A stretch of 64,000 bases of DNA from Thaumasiovibrio subtropicus (GTDB lineage Bacteria; Pseudomonadota; Gammaproteobacteria; Enterobacterales; Vibrionaceae). Each line of letters starts with the position of its first letter. Within the stretch, counting starts at the first letter, position 1. Positions 27,353 through 36,923 of this stretch are shown here, one piece after another. Location: positions 1,054,001-1,118,000 of the forward strand of contig NZ_AP023054.1 in NCBI RefSeq assembly GCF_019703835.1, given 5' to 3'. The position numbers were made by a program, and so were the translations under genes. The notes beneath the pieces are model-generated. The model was not told the DNA's origin. It searched no databases and saw only the letters and a list, made by a program, of their open reading frames with translations.

Positions 27353-27746
27353 AAGCTTCCTCTCTCATTCTGTATCGCAAAATGTTGTGATTGCGTTAAT
27401 TCTTATCTGGTTTTTAATTTGCCATTCTGCTCAAAAAAAACAACCCTAGAATGAAAAAAAGATAACTGACTCAAGCGGGTGGTGGATTATTTTTACTTAA
27501 AACCACCTTTGACTGAATAAAATCCATATTGGGTTCAAAAAAACACCAGATATGCATAGTGAACACACGATGCCATTCCGTAAAGAGGATAAAGAGAGCG
27601 TGTTTGAATTTCTATGTATATCAAGAGGCTTGTTATGAGAAAGGCCTGAGTATGAGCGCGACGCTCTCGTTTTTTGCCTTGCTGACGAAGCGTTAGAGTG
27701 CGTTTGCCACTCTATTTTAGGGGGGCAGGACTAAGTCAGGAGAATA
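27353..27746. other. Intergenic region upstream of asnB with a possible terminated small transcript
   Basis: No convincing ORF. GAGAGCGT (27594-27601) can pair with ACGCTCTC (27661-27668), immediately followed by GTTTTTTG. This is a long-range stem with a terminator-like tail on the plus strand. Whether it ends a small RNA is not shown. Two tiny ATG frames of 4 and 14 codons lie inside. Confidence 0.3.
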
Positions 27747-28038
27747 ATGAAAGCCTTTATACTCAAACCACCTCAAGATGCAGGATTCAGAAGCAGACTA
27801 GCGCATCGAGTTCAAGGCAAAGGTGTGAAGGAATGGCTTTCCCCTTTCAAACACCTTTAACGCAGAAATCGGGGTGCTAGTCGCTTCCCGAAGGGCGAGT
27901 TTTCTAGGCTTGCCACCTTTGTTACTGCTTTTTGATTTAGCCCACTAGATCTTTAAAGCAGTGCCTCGATGGCAAACCTAGAAATTCACGCTGAACAAGC
28001 ATCTTGAGGTGGCTTGAGTATATATCAAAGGCTTTCAT
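27747..28038. repeat. Full-length inverted-repeat element (MITE-like), about 292 bp
   Basis: The left end TATACTCAAACCACCTCAAG ATGC (27758 onward) and the right end GCATCTTGAGGTGGCTTGAG TATA (ending about 28024) are near-perfect inverted repeats with one mismatch in 24 bp. The palindrome continues outwards: ATGAAAGCCTTT on the left mirrors AAAGGCTTTCAT on the right. The interior has no transposase ORF. Related ends occur at 15.4 kb and 63.3 kb in this window. The family resembles intergenic repeats common in Vibrio genomes; I do not recall a formal name. Confidence 0.85.
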
Positions 28039-28059
28039 CGGTATGAAGTGCGGAGTGGG

Positions 28060-29637
28060 CTATTGGCGTTGAGTCAGTTGCTGGCAAACATGTCGTGCAA
28101 AGCCGCTACCCGCCTCTCGATAAACGTTAAAGGCAGCATCGACCCCAAGTGCGAGTAGCTCTTCAACATCTTCATTGTATTGAGCAATAGCAGCAATTCG
28201 CCCTTGGTAATTTCTCGATTTAATATGCTCAAGTGCGTGGGCATTGGCATGGCTATGTGGCATGGCAAGTAAGATCAGTTCGACTTGTTTTTTGGTGATT
28301 ACGCGTTCCCAAAAGTCAGGGTCATTCGCATCACCATTAATCACATTACGATGATGGCGTTGGTGATGATCTACCGTGTCTTCGCGGTTGTCGATACCAA
28401 GAATTTGATTGTTGAATTGCTCTTTAAGTTCATCGTAAGCACCGGTACCGATACGACCCATACCTAAGATAAGGACCTTGGCTTCACCCAAATCAATCAG
28501 TTGGTCTGCAGGGTTTAGCGTGTCAGCCTGATGTTCTTTAATTCGGTGGCGGCCAAGGTTGTACAGGATGTCGCCAGCGTTATTAAGTGGTGCGGCTAAA
28601 ATAAACGAGAAAGAGACGGCAAGCGCGATGGCGGCAAGCAGTTCACCGGGAAGCCATCCCATTTTGTAGGCTAGGCCGCCGACAATGAGGCCAAATTCGC
28701 TGAAGTTGAACAGTGTTAAGCTGCCTAGCGTTGCTGTACGCAGGCGATATTTACACGCTCTGAAAATCGAAAAGTAAAGCAATCCCTTGATCGGCAACAG
28801 TAAAAGTAACAACAGGGCAAATATGAAGGCCTCAATGCTAGGAGACTCTGCAAGTCCGATGTTTAAAAAGAAGCAGACGAGGAAAAGCTCCTTCATATTG
28901 AATAGGGCCTTGGAAAGCTCGGAAGACTTGCGATGCCCGGCAAGTAGCATCCCCATGATCAGAGCGCCGAGGTCTGCTTTCATTCCGACATAATCGAACA
29001 GTCCAGCGCCGAATACAAGGGCAAAGCAAACACCGAGTAAGACCAGCATCTCTCCGTGGCCAGATTGGTCCAATAGGCGGTGGAACAGTGGTCTTGCTAA
29101 CGGGAGAGCAAACAGTGCAAACGCGGTAAGCTCAGGGATCTTACCCGTTGAAATAGTGAGGAAGAGAACAGCAAACAGATCCTGCATGACCAGAATTCCG
29201 ATCGCGAGGTCACCATAAGTAGCGTTAAGTTCCCCTTTTTCTTGAAGGACTTTGATAGCGAAAACAGTACTAGAAAAAGAGAGCGCAAACCCAAGCAGCA
29301 AGAGTTGTTCTAAGGCCAAATCTTGTAGCATGTTGATGCCAAGAAGCTTAAGCAGCCATATCGAGCCAGCAAAAAAGAGGGTTGAAATGATGTTGTGTAA
29401 TGTAGCTCCGCCCCAGATATCTTTGTTTAGCAGAGACTTCACATCAAGTTTTAAACCGATAGAAAAGAGCAGCAGAGTGACACCGAGATCAGCCAGCGTA
29501 TTGAGCAATGGTGTAGATTCGTATCCCGCAAATTTGAGAGAAAAACCCGCGATCAAAAAACCAACGAGAGGGGGTAAATGGCAACGCAGTGCGATAAAGC
29601 CAGCAATAAACGCGGCAATAAGAAAAATCAATTCCAT
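28060..29637 (-). CDS. CPA2-family monovalent cation/H+ antiporter with RCK (TrkA-N) domain
   Basis: A 525-residue inner-membrane protein. The first 380 residues form about 12 hydrophobic helices of the Na+/H+ exchanger fold, with ALSFSSTVFAIKVLQEKGEL and the family region FNFSEFGLIVGGLAYKMGW. A Rossmann RCK domain follows with KVLILGMGRIGTGAYDEL at about residues 390-407, which normally binds NAD(H) or nucleotides and gates K+ flux, as in KefB/KefC and YbaL. It lacks an obvious long C-terminal extension. It stands alone between the repeat element and nagC, at the position where E. coli has nagD. The ion is most likely K+, by family. Confidence 0.88.
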   Translation of the reverse strand: MELIFLIAAFIAGFIALRCHLPPLVGFLIAGFSLKFAGYESTPLLNTLADLGVTLLLFSIGLKLDVKSLLNKDIWGGATLHNIISTLFFAGSIWLLKLLGINMLQDLALEQLLLLGFALSFSSTVFAIKVLQEKGELNATYGDLAIGILVMQDLFAVLFLTISTGKIPELTAFALFALPLARPLFHRLLDQSGHGEMLVLLGVCFALVFGAGLFDYVGMKADLGALIMGMLLAGHRKSSELSKALFNMKELFLVCFFLNIGLAESPSIEAFIFALLLLLLLPIKGLLYFSIFRACKYRLRTATLGSLTLFNFSEFGLIVGGLAYKMGWLPGELLAAIALAVSFSFILAAPLNNAGDILYNLGRHRIKEHQADTLNPADQLIDLGEAKVLILGMGRIGTGAYDELKEQFNNQILGIDNREDTVDHHQRHHRNVINGDANDPDFWERVITKKQVELILLAMPHSHANAHALEHIKSRNYQGRIAAIAQYNEDVEELLALGVDAAFNVYREAGSGFARHVCQQLTQRQ

Positions 29638-29947
29638 TTAAAGGTAACTTCCTGACATTTTTGTACACCTAGTTCTATTCGAGGCTCTGATCGTGACACC
29701 CTGGCTCAGTGATGCTAGTTCGTCGGTCGGTTTTGAACACGTGAGCCGCATGATGAGTCTCGCGGAATAGTTAACGTTAGCTATCCTGACATTCTAGATA
29801 TTCTGTTTATTTGAGCGCCCCGAGATTTCCTGTCAGTTTACTGATAGTGTGATCGGGGACAAGAAATATAGCATTAAAAAAGGCAGGTTGCTTCACCTGC
29901 CTTTCAAGTACTGGGTTGTTTTTCTGTGAAAAAGGGTTTCAAACGAA
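29638..29947. other. Intergenic region, cation antiporter to nagC
   Basis: 310 bases with no ORF of note. Its right part holds the nagC terminator; the left part must contain the antiporter promoter. No operator was recognised. Confidence 0.4.
29875..29904 (-). terminator. Rho-independent terminator of the nagBAC operon
   Basis: On the minus strand AAAGGCAGGTGAAGC pairs with CCTGCC and runs into TTTTTT. The stem is nine base pairs and it lies 44 bases after nagC. Confidence 0.88.
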
Positions 29948-31168
29948 CTAGATCTGGTCTTCCAGCATTTTTTGCAGTAGGAAGCCGTTTAACATGGCTC
30001 GTTTGACAATGGAAAAAGACCCGATAGTACGCTGGCCGTATAGCTCAGAAGTAGCGAGAGACAGGTTCGCATGGAAATTGCTCAATGACTGCGTTTTGAT
30101 GCAACGCTCGATAGCTGGGAACAGGAGGTCTTTTGCCTCAGTAATCTCACCAGTCAAAACAATCTTTTGAGGGTTGAATAAATTGATGGTCATCGCGAGT
30201 GCCTTCCCTAGGTGGTTACCTACCTTCAAGAGGACTTGTGATGCCAGTTCGTCGCCATTCAGCGCAGCGCGGCAAATACCGGAAATAGTAATGCTTTCGT
30301 GCGATTGCAACTCACTGTTGAAGCCTTGTTCTAGTGCTTTCTCGATGGATTCAATGATCGCGGGGTTTGCCGCGACGGTCTCAAGACAGCCAAAATTACC
30401 GCATTGACACTTGTCACCCAGAGGGTCAATTTGAATGTGACCTATTTCACCGACATTGCGGTTGTGGCCGAGAAAGACTTGGCCGTTGACGATGATACCC
30501 GCACCTGTCCCGTTATGGACACTGACAAGAATAGAGTCATGGCAATCACGGCTCGCGCCAAAATAGTGCTCGGCTAGGGCTAAGGCTCGAATGTCGTTGC
30601 CAACAAAACAGGTTACGCCGAACTTGTCGCGCAGTGCTTCACCGAGAGGTAATCGATCGACGTCAATATTCGGCATGTACTCGACAATACCTGATTCAGG
30701 ATCGATAAGGCCCGGCATGGTCACGCCAATGGCAACGAGTTCAACGATGTCGTTTTTGACACTTTCAATGAAATCAGAGATTTGCGTAAGTAGGCCATCG
30801 ACAAGTTGGCCGCTGTCAACGTAATGAAATTTGTCGCTCGCGCTTTTCAGTGCCTTGCCGCTAAGATCGTAAAGCGTGAGGTCTATATAGTTCCGTCCAA
30901 CGCGCACACAAATAGCGTGAAAGGGCGTTGACTCGGTAGTGAGAGAGATGGCGCGTCGGCCACCAGTAGAGGCTTGTTGCGCGACCTCTTTAATAAGGCC
31001 GCGCTCGAGAAGTTGGCGGGTGATTTTGGTAACGCTTGCAGGGGCAAGTTGGCTCACTTCAGCGACTTGGATGCGTGAAATGGGACCTTGTTGGTCGATA
31101 AGCCTGTATACCGCTGCGCTATTAAGTTGTTTAACTAAATCTACATTACCTATCTGTCCGCCAGTCAT
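29948..31168 (-). CDS. nagC: N-acetylglucosamine repressor NagC (ROK family)
   Basis: A 406-residue regulator. An N-terminal helix-turn-helix (about residues 20-75, IDQQGPISRIQVAEVSQLAP, SVTKITRQLLERGLIKEV) precedes a ROK sugar-kinase-like domain with the zinc motif CQCGNFGCLET near residue 255 and the GTGAGIIVNGQVFLG signature. NagC represses nag genes and is released by GlcNAc-6-phosphate, the product of NagE transport and substrate of NagA. It is encoded two bases after nagA in the same operon. Mlc is the alternative ROK paralogue; context makes NagC far more likely. Confidence 0.94.
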   Translation of the reverse strand: MTGGQIGNVDLVKQLNSAAVYRLIDQQGPISRIQVAEVSQLAPASVTKITRQLLERGLIKEVAQQASTGGRRAISLTTESTPFHAICVRVGRNYIDLTLYDLSGKALKSASDKFHYVDSGQLVDGLLTQISDFIESVKNDIVELVAIGVTMPGLIDPESGIVEYMPNIDVDRLPLGEALRDKFGVTCFVGNDIRALALAEHYFGASRDCHDSILVSVHNGTGAGIIVNGQVFLGHNRNVGEIGHIQIDPLGDKCQCGNFGCLETVAANPAIIESIEKALEQGFNSELQSHESITISGICRAALNGDELASQVLLKVGNHLGKALAMTINLFNPQKIVLTGEITEAKDLLFPAIERCIKTQSLSNFHANLSLATSELYGQRTIGSFSIVKRAMLNGFLLQKMLEDQI

Positions 31169-31170
31169 AT

Positions 31171-32307
31171 TTAATTTTTCTCGTAATTACCGTTGACGAC
31201 TGTCGCTTGGACATTGAAGTCACGATCGAAAATGGCCAAGTTGGCTACATAGCCTTTCTTGATAGCCCCGAGCTTGTTATCGACGCCAATGGCGCGTGCA
31301 GCATATAGGGTTGCCATTCGTAGCGCTTCGTCCAGTGCGATTCCTACGTGTTCAACACTGTTTTGAACGGCTTCGATCATTGTCAGTGCAGAACCGCCAA
31401 GTGTACCGTTTTCGTCGACGCACTTGCCATCACGGTAATATACTTTCTTCCCGACAAAAATAAAGTAATCCATCTCAGCACCTGCTGGAGCTGTGGCATC
31501 GGTCACTAAAACAAGCTTATCGCCTTTCAACTTATGCGCAAGTCGGATGTTAGCGTAATCGACATGAAATCCGTCAGCGATGACACCAGTATATACTTCT
31601 GGCGTATCATAGATTGCACCGACAACACCAGGTTCACGGCCCATCATTGGGGTCATGGCATTGAAAAGGTGAGTCGCGAATGAGATACCTGCGTCAAAAC
31701 CTTTTCGTGCTTCTTCGTATGTGGCATTCGTGTGGCCAGCAGAAACAACAACACCAGCTTGGGTGAGTTTTTCGATGTGTTCTGCAGGGGTTTGCTCAGG
31801 TGCAAGCGTCACCTTACTGACAACTTCTGCGTTTTCGCAAATAAGATCTATCATCGCGTCGTCAGATCGACGAATGTAGTCAGGACTATGAATACCTTTT
31901 TTCAATACGTTTAGGTAAGGGCCTTCTAGGTGAAGACCTAGCGATTGGTTTTCGTATTGTGCGTGATAAGCTTTTGCTGCTTCAATCGCCTGTTTCATAT
32001 CTTCATCAGAAGAAGTGATCAGTGTCGGCAGGAAGCTAGTACAACCAGACTTTAGGTTTGCGCGATGCATGATCTGCATGGTCTCTGGTGTGATTTCATC
32101 GTTTAGCATCACACCGCCACAACCATTCAGTTGTAGGTCGATAAAGCCTGGGCTTAGGTTAGCTCCGTCAAGATCGATAGTTTCAATGCCTGCAGGCAGG
32201 TCTTCTACTTTGACGATTGAGTGGATATGAGCGCCGTCCACAAGGACGGCGTGGTTATCCAGCACATCGCTACCAGTATAAATACGACAATGGGTTAGCG
32301 CGTACAT
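31171..32307 (-). CDS. nagA: N-acetylglucosamine-6-phosphate deacetylase
   Basis: A 378-residue amidohydrolase removing acetate from GlcNAc-6-P to give GlcN-6-P. Metal and substrate motifs include [45 protein letters not shown] with a metal His near residue 195, and VTDATAPAG with the catalytic Asp near 270. It starts [20 protein letters not shown] as in Enterobacteria and Vibrio. It lies nine bases after nagB and two before nagC. Confidence 0.97.
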   Translation of the reverse strand: MYALTHCRIYTGSDVLDNHAVLVDGAHIHSIVKVEDLPAGIETIDLDGANLSPGFIDLQLNGCGGVMLNDEITPETMQIMHRANLKSGCTSFLPTLITSSDEDMKQAIEAAKAYHAQYENQSLGLHLEGPYLNVLKKGIHSPDYIRRSDDAMIDLICENAEVVSKVTLAPEQTPAEHIEKLTQAGVVVSAGHTNATYEEARKGFDAGISFATHLFNAMTPMMGREPGVVGAIYDTPEVYTGVIADGFHVDYANIRLAHKLKGDKLVLVTDATAPAGAEMDYFIFVGKKVYYRDGKCVDENGTLGGSALTMIEAVQNSVEHVGIALDEALRMATLYAARAIGVDNKLGAIKKGYVANLAIFDRDFNVQATVVNGNYEKN

Positions 32308-32316
32308 GGAGAATCC

Positions 32317-33117
32317 TTATAGGTTATTGATATTTTCTGCTTCCAACTCTTGGAAGTACTTCACTGTCTTCACTTTCAGCTCTTGAGTCGATGGCTCATC
32401 ACAAACGATAAGCGACTTAGGATGCAACTGAAGTGCAGAGACAGTCCATAGGTGGTTTACAGAGCCTTCAACAGCGGCTTCTAATGCAAGCGCTTTGTTG
32501 TGGCCAGTCACTAGAATCATGATCTCTTCAGCATCAAGCAATGTACCCACACCGATAGTCAGTGCGTACTTAGGTACTTGGTTCATGTCGCCATCAAAGA
32601 AGCGAGAGTTAGCGATACGTGTGTCTTCTGTTAGCGTCTTGATGCGCGTGCGTGACGAAAGCGAAGAAGCTGGCTCGTTGAATGCGATGTGGCCGTCGTT
32701 GCCTACACCACCCATGAAAAGGTTGATGCGGCCGTATGACTTAATCTTATCTTCGTAACGCTGGCATTCTGCATCGTGGTCAGCAGTGTTGCCGTCTAGC
32801 AGGTTGATGTTTTCTTCTTGAATATCAATGTGATTAAAGAAGTTGTTGTACATGAAACTACGGTATGACTCAGGGTGGTCAGCAGGAATACCGATATACT
32901 CGTCCATGTTGAAAGTAACAACGTGCTTGAAGCTTACTTCGCCTTGCTTATAAAGCTCAATCAGACGCTTGTAAGTCGCTAGTGGCGTACCACCAGTTGG
33001 TAGGCCAAGAACAAATGGACGGTCAGCAGTAGGCTGGAATGCGTTGATGCGGTCTGCGATGTAGCGCGCTGACCAAAGGCCTACTTGATTTGCTTTTTGT
33101 AACGGAATAAGTCTCAC
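32317..33117 (-). CDS. nagB: Glucosamine-6-phosphate deaminase
   Basis: A 266-residue enzyme, the same length as E. coli NagB, converting GlcN-6-P to fructose-6-P and ammonia. [20 protein letters not shown] carries catalytic Asp72. [20 protein letters not shown] carries the catalytic His143 and Glu148 region. The allosteric lineage is typical of enterics and vibrios. First gene of nagBAC, divergent from nagE across a 250-base control region with two NagC-like operators. Confidence 0.97.
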   Translation of the reverse strand: MRLIPLQKANQVGLWSARYIADRINAFQPTADRPFVLGLPTGGTPLATYKRLIELYKQGEVSFKHVVTFNMDEYIGIPADHPESYRSFMYNNFFNHIDIQEENINLLDGNTADHDAECQRYEDKIKSYGRINLFMGGVGNDGHIAFNEPASSLSSRTRIKTLTEDTRIANSRFFDGDMNQVPKYALTIGVGTLLDAEEIMILVTGHNKALALEAAVEGSVNHLWTVSALQLHPKSLIVCDEPSTQELKVKTVKYFQELEAENINNL

Positions 33118-33170
33118 GATGATACCTCTCGATGAACGAATTTTAGGAAAATTGTAGCTTTTATACTCGA

Positions 33171-33191
33171 TTATTTCGAATCATAAAATAA
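33171..33191. promoter_or_regulatory. NagC operator, nagB side
   Basis: TTATTTCGAATCATAAAAT plus AA is an AT-rich imperfect palindrome, TTATTT / AAATAA around a centre containing TCG. It lies 54 bases upstream of nagB and matches the style of known NagC boxes. Confidence 0.7.
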
Positions 33192-33234
33192 GTTTTATGA
33201 TCTGGCTAGCAAAAACATGTCCTTTTGCCCCTCT

Positions 33235-33254
33235 CTGGTGATAAAGATCACAAA
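33235..33254. promoter_or_regulatory. CRP-cAMP binding site between nagB and nagE
   Basis: GGTGATAAAGATCACA at 33237-33252 has a perfect right half TCACA and a left half with one mismatch from TGTGA, at the canonical six-base spacing. Confidence 0.7.
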
Positions 33255-33261
33255 TGAAAAC

Positions 33262-33289
33262 CTTTTAATTTGCGGGGCGAAATTAAAAG
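33262..33289. promoter_or_regulatory. NagC operator, nagE side
   Basis: A perfect 10-bp inverted repeat CTTTTAATTT / AAATTAAAAG around GCGGGGCG. Its TTTAATTT / AAATTAAA arms resemble the enterobacterial nagE operator. Its centre lies about 94 bases from the nagB-side operator. Confidence 0.75.
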
Positions 33290-33367
33290 AATACACTGCA
33301 AATAACTTAATCGGATAACAAAAATAAGTTATCCACCGATTCTAAGAAAACACAGGGGGAACGAAAG

Positions 33368-34858
33368 GTGAATATTCTTGGATATTTTCAAAAAGTCGGT
33401 AAGGCTTTGATGGTGCCAGTCGCCACATTGCCAGCCGCAGCAATCTTAATGGGTATCGGGTACTGGATTGACCCGACCGGTTGGGGTGGCAATAACGCGT
33501 TGGCTGCTTTCTTAATCAAAGCGGGTGCGGCGATTATTGATAACATGTCAGTACTGTTTGCAATCGGTGTTGCATATGGTATGTCAAAAGACAAAGACGG
33601 TGCAGCAGCACTTGCGGGTTTCGTTGGTTTCATGGTAATCACGACACTACTTAACCCAGATACAGTGAAAGCAATTGGTCTTGTTGAGCTGAACGCACAA
33701 GGCGAGGCTGCATTTGGCCGTATTAACAACCAGTTTGTTGGTATCTTGAGTGGTATTGTTGCAGCTGAACTATACAACCGTTACTACCAAGTTGAACTAC
33801 CAAAAGCACTTGCGTTCTTCTCTGGTAAGCGCCTAGTACCAATCTTAACTTCTTTCGCTGGTATTGGTCTTTCTTTCGTACTTATGTACATCTGGCCTGC
33901 AGTCTTCTCTGGTCTAGTGAGCTTCGGTACGTCTATCACTGGTCTAGGTGAAGTAGGTTCTGGTCTTTACGGCTTCTTCAACCGTCTATTAATCCCAGTT
34001 GGTCTACACCACGCTCTGAACTCAGTATTCTGGTTCGATATGGCGGGCATTAATGACCTAGGTAACTGGTGGACACCTAACGCTATCGAAACGGGTGTTG
34101 GTGTAGTCGGTGAGACAGGTCGTTACATGGCTGGTTTCTTCCCAATCATGATGTTTGGTCTACCAGGTGCGGCATTGGCTATGTACCACACGGCTAAGCC
34201 AGAGAACAAAGATCGCGTTGCTTCTATCATGATTGCAGCTGGTTTCGCATCATTCTTTACTGGTGTAACTGAGCCGCTAGAATTCTCATTCATGTTCCTA
34301 GCGCCAGCACTATACGTACTGCACGCGGCATTGACAGGTGTTTCATTGTTCATCGCGGACATGATGAACTGGACTGCGGGCTTCGGCTTCTCTGCAGGTC
34401 TCGTTGATATGGTTCTATCTGCACAGAACCCACTAGCGAACAAGTGGTACATGCTGATTGTTCAAGGTCTAGTCTTCTTCGGTATCTACTACGTAGTATT
34501 CCGCGCGGCAATCCTTAAGTTCGGTCTTAAGACTCCGGGTCGCGAAGACGAAGATGTGGCTGAAGGTGCCGGTGCTAACCAAGAAACTGGTGAACTAGCG
34601 AAGCAGTACCTTAAAGCGCTAGGTGGTCACGAGAACCTAACTAACATCGACGCTTGTATCACTCGTCTACGTCTGACGCTGAAAGATCAAAGCATCGTTA
34701 ACGAAAGCACGCTAAAAGCACTCGGTGCAATGGGTGTTGTTAAACTAGGTCCTAATAACCTACAAGTTATCCTAGGTCCTCTAGCTGAAATCATCGCTGG
34801 CGAAATGAAAAACGTTCCAGCAGGTGAAGATCTGAGCCTAGTTAAACTACCTCAGTAA
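33368..34858 (+). CDS. nagE: PTS N-acetylglucosamine transporter subunit IICB
   Basis: A 496-residue inner-membrane permease that imports and phosphorylates GlcNAc. The EIIC domain (about residues 1-385) holds about ten hydrophobic helices with LHHALNSVFWFD and GVTEPLEFSFMFLAP. The EIIB domain carries the phosphocysteine near residue 430 in NIDACITRLRLTL. There is no EIIA domain, unlike the 648-residue E. coli NagE, so EIIA-Glc or a separate EIIA must donate phosphate. The start is GTG at 33368, eight bases after GGGGGAA. It is divergent from nagBAC. Confidence 0.95.
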   Translation: MNILGYFQKVGKALMVPVATLPAAAILMGIGYWIDPTGWGGNNALAAFLIKAGAAIIDNMSVLFAIGVAYGMSKDKDGAAALAGFVGFMVITTLLNPDTVKAIGLVELNAQGEAAFGRINNQFVGILSGIVAAELYNRYYQVELPKALAFFSGKRLVPILTSFAGIGLSFVLMYIWPAVFSGLVSFGTSITGLGEVGSGLYGFFNRLLIPVGLHHALNSVFWFDMAGINDLGNWWTPNAIETGVGVVGETGRYMAGFFPIMMFGLPGAALAMYHTAKPENKDRVASIMIAAGFASFFTGVTEPLEFSFMFLAPALYVLHAALTGVSLFIADMMNWTAGFGFSAGLVDMVLSAQNPLANKWYMLIVQGLVFFGIYYVVFRAAILKFGLKTPGREDEDVAEGAGANQETGELAKQYLKALGGHENLTNIDACITRLRLTLKDQSIVNESTLKALGAMGVVKLGPNNLQVILGPLAEIIAGEMKNVPAGEDLSLVKLPQ

Positions 34859-34867
34859 TAGCTCTAC

Positions 34868-34929
34868 GGCGGTCTCTTTCGAGAGACCGCTTCTTTATGC
34901 GCTTAAGGTTGTTGAGCGCATAAAGAAGC
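34868..34929 (+). terminator. Two consecutive hairpins after nagE
   Basis: A 9-bp stem GCGGTCTCT / AGAGACCGC with a TTCG tetraloop (34869-34890) is followed by TTCTTT. A second, perfect 14-bp inverted repeat CTTCTTTATGCGCT / AGCGCATAAAGAAG (34890-34928) starts on the last base of the first stem. The two form at the nagE 3' end; termination is likely at the first. Confidence 0.6.
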
Positions 34930-35104
34930 CACCGTGAAGTATCTACTCCATAGGGGTTTCGCGAAGTCGAGACAACTTCGTGTCAATGTTGTAACGCATG
35001 TTCGATGTTGATGAATCGTCTATTCCTGAGTGAATGTTGTGTTTTTGGCTTTCATTGTGATTGCCTCGATTTCTTTCCACCCGCCTTTAGGCGGGTTTTT
35101 TTTG
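34930..35104 (+). ncRNA. Candidate small RNA or long 3' UTR between nagE and glnS
   Basis: About 175 bases with no ORF end in a textbook terminator (ACCCGCC, TTTA, GGCGGGT, eight T). It lies 220 bases after nagE and separate from the nagE hairpins. A small inner stem CGAAGT/ACTTCG is visible at about 34961-34980. A separate terminator with a long T tail suggests an independent or 3'-derived RNA; no promoter was identified. Confidence 0.3.
35077..35104 (+). terminator. Strong rho-independent terminator upstream of glnS
   Basis: CACCCGCC, TTTA and GGCGGGTTTTTTTT. A seven-base stem with a long T-run. Confidence 0.93.
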
Positions 35105-35209
35105 TCCATATGATGTGTAAAGCGCGGGTAATGGTTGAGTCATCCTGCAATATTGTGGATCATATGGGGATTATTTAATTTCTATACGGACACACGTGAG
35201 GTGTAATTG

Positions 35210-36874
35210 ATGAGTGATTCTGAAGCTCGTCCAACCAACTTTATCCGCAACATCATTGATGCGGATTTAGACAGTGGCAAACATAGCAGCGTACATACTC
35301 GTTTCCCGCCGGAGCCAAATGGCTATCTTCATATCGGGCACGCGAAATCCATCTGTTTAAACTTTGGTATTGCTCAGGATTACCAAGGTCAATGTAACTT
35401 ACGTTTTGACGATACCAATCCTGAAAAGGAAGATATCGAATACGTTGAGTCAATCAAGAGTGATGTGCAATGGTTAGGTTTCCAATGGGATGGCGATATC
35501 TGCTACTCATCGAACTATTTTGATCAGCTATACGCCTACGCGGTAGAGCTGATTGAAAAGGGCTTAGCTTACGTTGAAGAGCTGAATGCAGAACAGATTC
35601 GTGAGTACCGTGGCACCTTAACACAACCGGGTAAGCATAGTCCTTATCGCGATCGTCCTGTCGAAGAGAACTTGGCGCTATTTGAAAAAATGCGTGAGGG
35701 CGGTTTTGAAGAGGGGACGGCATGCTTGCGTGCTAAGATCGACATGGCTTCACCGTTTATGGTGATGCGCGATCCTGTGTTGTATCGAGTGCGATTTGCT
35801 GAACACCATCAGACGGGTGACAAATGGTGCATTTACCCAATGTACGATTTTACACACTGTATTTCTGATGCGTTAGAAGGCATTACACATTCGCTATGCA
35901 CCCTTGAGTTCCAAGACAACCGTCGTCTGTATGACTGGGTATTGGAAAACATTTCGATTGAATGCCAGCCTCATCAGTATGAGTTTAGCCGCCTAAATCT
36001 TGAATATACTGTGATGTCCAAGCGTAAGTTGAATCAGCTGGTGACTGACAACTTGGTTTCTGGTTGGGATGACCCACGTATGCCAACGATTTCAGGCTTG
36101 CGTCGTCGTGGCTTTACTTCGGCATCGATTCGTGAGTTTTGTAAACGTATCGGTGTGACGAAGCAAGAAAACATGATCGAAATGGGGTCGCTTGAATCTT
36201 GTATTCGTGACGATCTTAACGAGAATGCTGCACGCGCGATGGCTGTTCTTGATCCGATCAAGCTTGTGATTGAGAACTTCGATGGTGAAGCGGAACAGTT
36301 GACTGTTGCTAATCATCCGAATAAACCTGAAATGGGTTCACGTAACGTGCCATTCACTCGTGAGGTCTTTATCGAGCGTGAAGACTTCCGAGAAGAAGCG
36401 AACAAAAAATACAAGCGTCTTGTTTTAGGTAAGGAAGTTCGCTTACGTGGTGCGTATGTCGTGAAAGCAGAGCGCGTAGAGAAAGACGAAGCGGGCAATG
36501 TTACCACGATTTACTGCACTTATGATGCTGATACTTTGGGTAAGAACCCGGCTGACGGTCGTAAAGTTAAAGGGGTCATTCACTGGGTGAGTGCAAGCGA
36601 AGGTTTGCCTGCTGAGATCCGCCTGTATGATCGTTTGTTTACTGTGCCAAACCCAGCAGCAGAAGATGACTTTGTCGCTGTGATCAACCCAGAGTCTCTC
36701 ATTGTCAAACAAGGTGTTGTAGAACCGTCACTGGTTAATGCAGAAGCTGAGGTCGCTTATCAGTTTGAGCGTACGGGTTATTTCTGTGTCGATAGCAAAG
36801 ACTCAGCAGCAGACAAACTGGTGTTTAACCGCACAGTTGGCCTGCGTGACACGTGGGCAAAAATTGGCGATTAA
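35210..36874 (+). CDS. glnS: Glutaminyl-tRNA synthetase
   Basis: A 554-residue class I synthetase (E. coli 554) charging tRNA-Gln. The HIGH motif is in [14 protein letters not shown] near residue 35-48 and the KMSKS counterpart is VMSKRKL near 268. FVREPPEP-like [13 protein letters not shown] and the C-terminal anticodon-binding beta barrels ([29 protein letters not shown]) fit. An ATG at 35210 follows GTGAGGTG. The nagE-glnS order is conserved with E. coli. Confidence 0.98.
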   Translation: MSDSEARPTNFIRNIIDADLDSGKHSSVHTRFPPEPNGYLHIGHAKSICLNFGIAQDYQGQCNLRFDDTNPEKEDIEYVESIKSDVQWLGFQWDGDICYSSNYFDQLYAYAVELIEKGLAYVEELNAEQIREYRGTLTQPGKHSPYRDRPVEENLALFEKMREGGFEEGTACLRAKIDMASPFMVMRDPVLYRVRFAEHHQTGDKWCIYPMYDFTHCISDALEGITHSLCTLEFQDNRRLYDWVLENISIECQPHQYEFSRLNLEYTVMSKRKLNQLVTDNLVSGWDDPRMPTISGLRRRGFTSASIREFCKRIGVTKQENMIEMGSLESCIRDDLNENAARAMAVLDPIKLVIENFDGEAEQLTVANHPNKPEMGSRNVPFTREVFIEREDFREEANKKYKRLVLGKEVRLRGAYVVKAERVEKDEAGNVTTIYCTYDADTLGKNPADGRKVKGVIHWVSASEGLPAEIRLYDRLFTVPNPAAEDDFVAVINPESLIVKQGVVEPSLVNAEAEVAYQFERTGYFCVDSKDSAADKLVFNRTVGLRDTWAKIGD

Positions 36875-36893
36875 GCTGACTGAGCCCAGAAAG

Positions 36894-36923
36894 TAAAAAA
36901 CCAGCCGAATGGCTGGTTTTTTT
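36894..36923. terminator. Bidirectional terminator between glnS and fur
   Basis: AAAAAACCAGCC, GAAT and GGCTGGTTTTTTT. T-runs on both strands; the last base pair touches the fur stop codon, and the genes converge. Confidence 0.92.
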
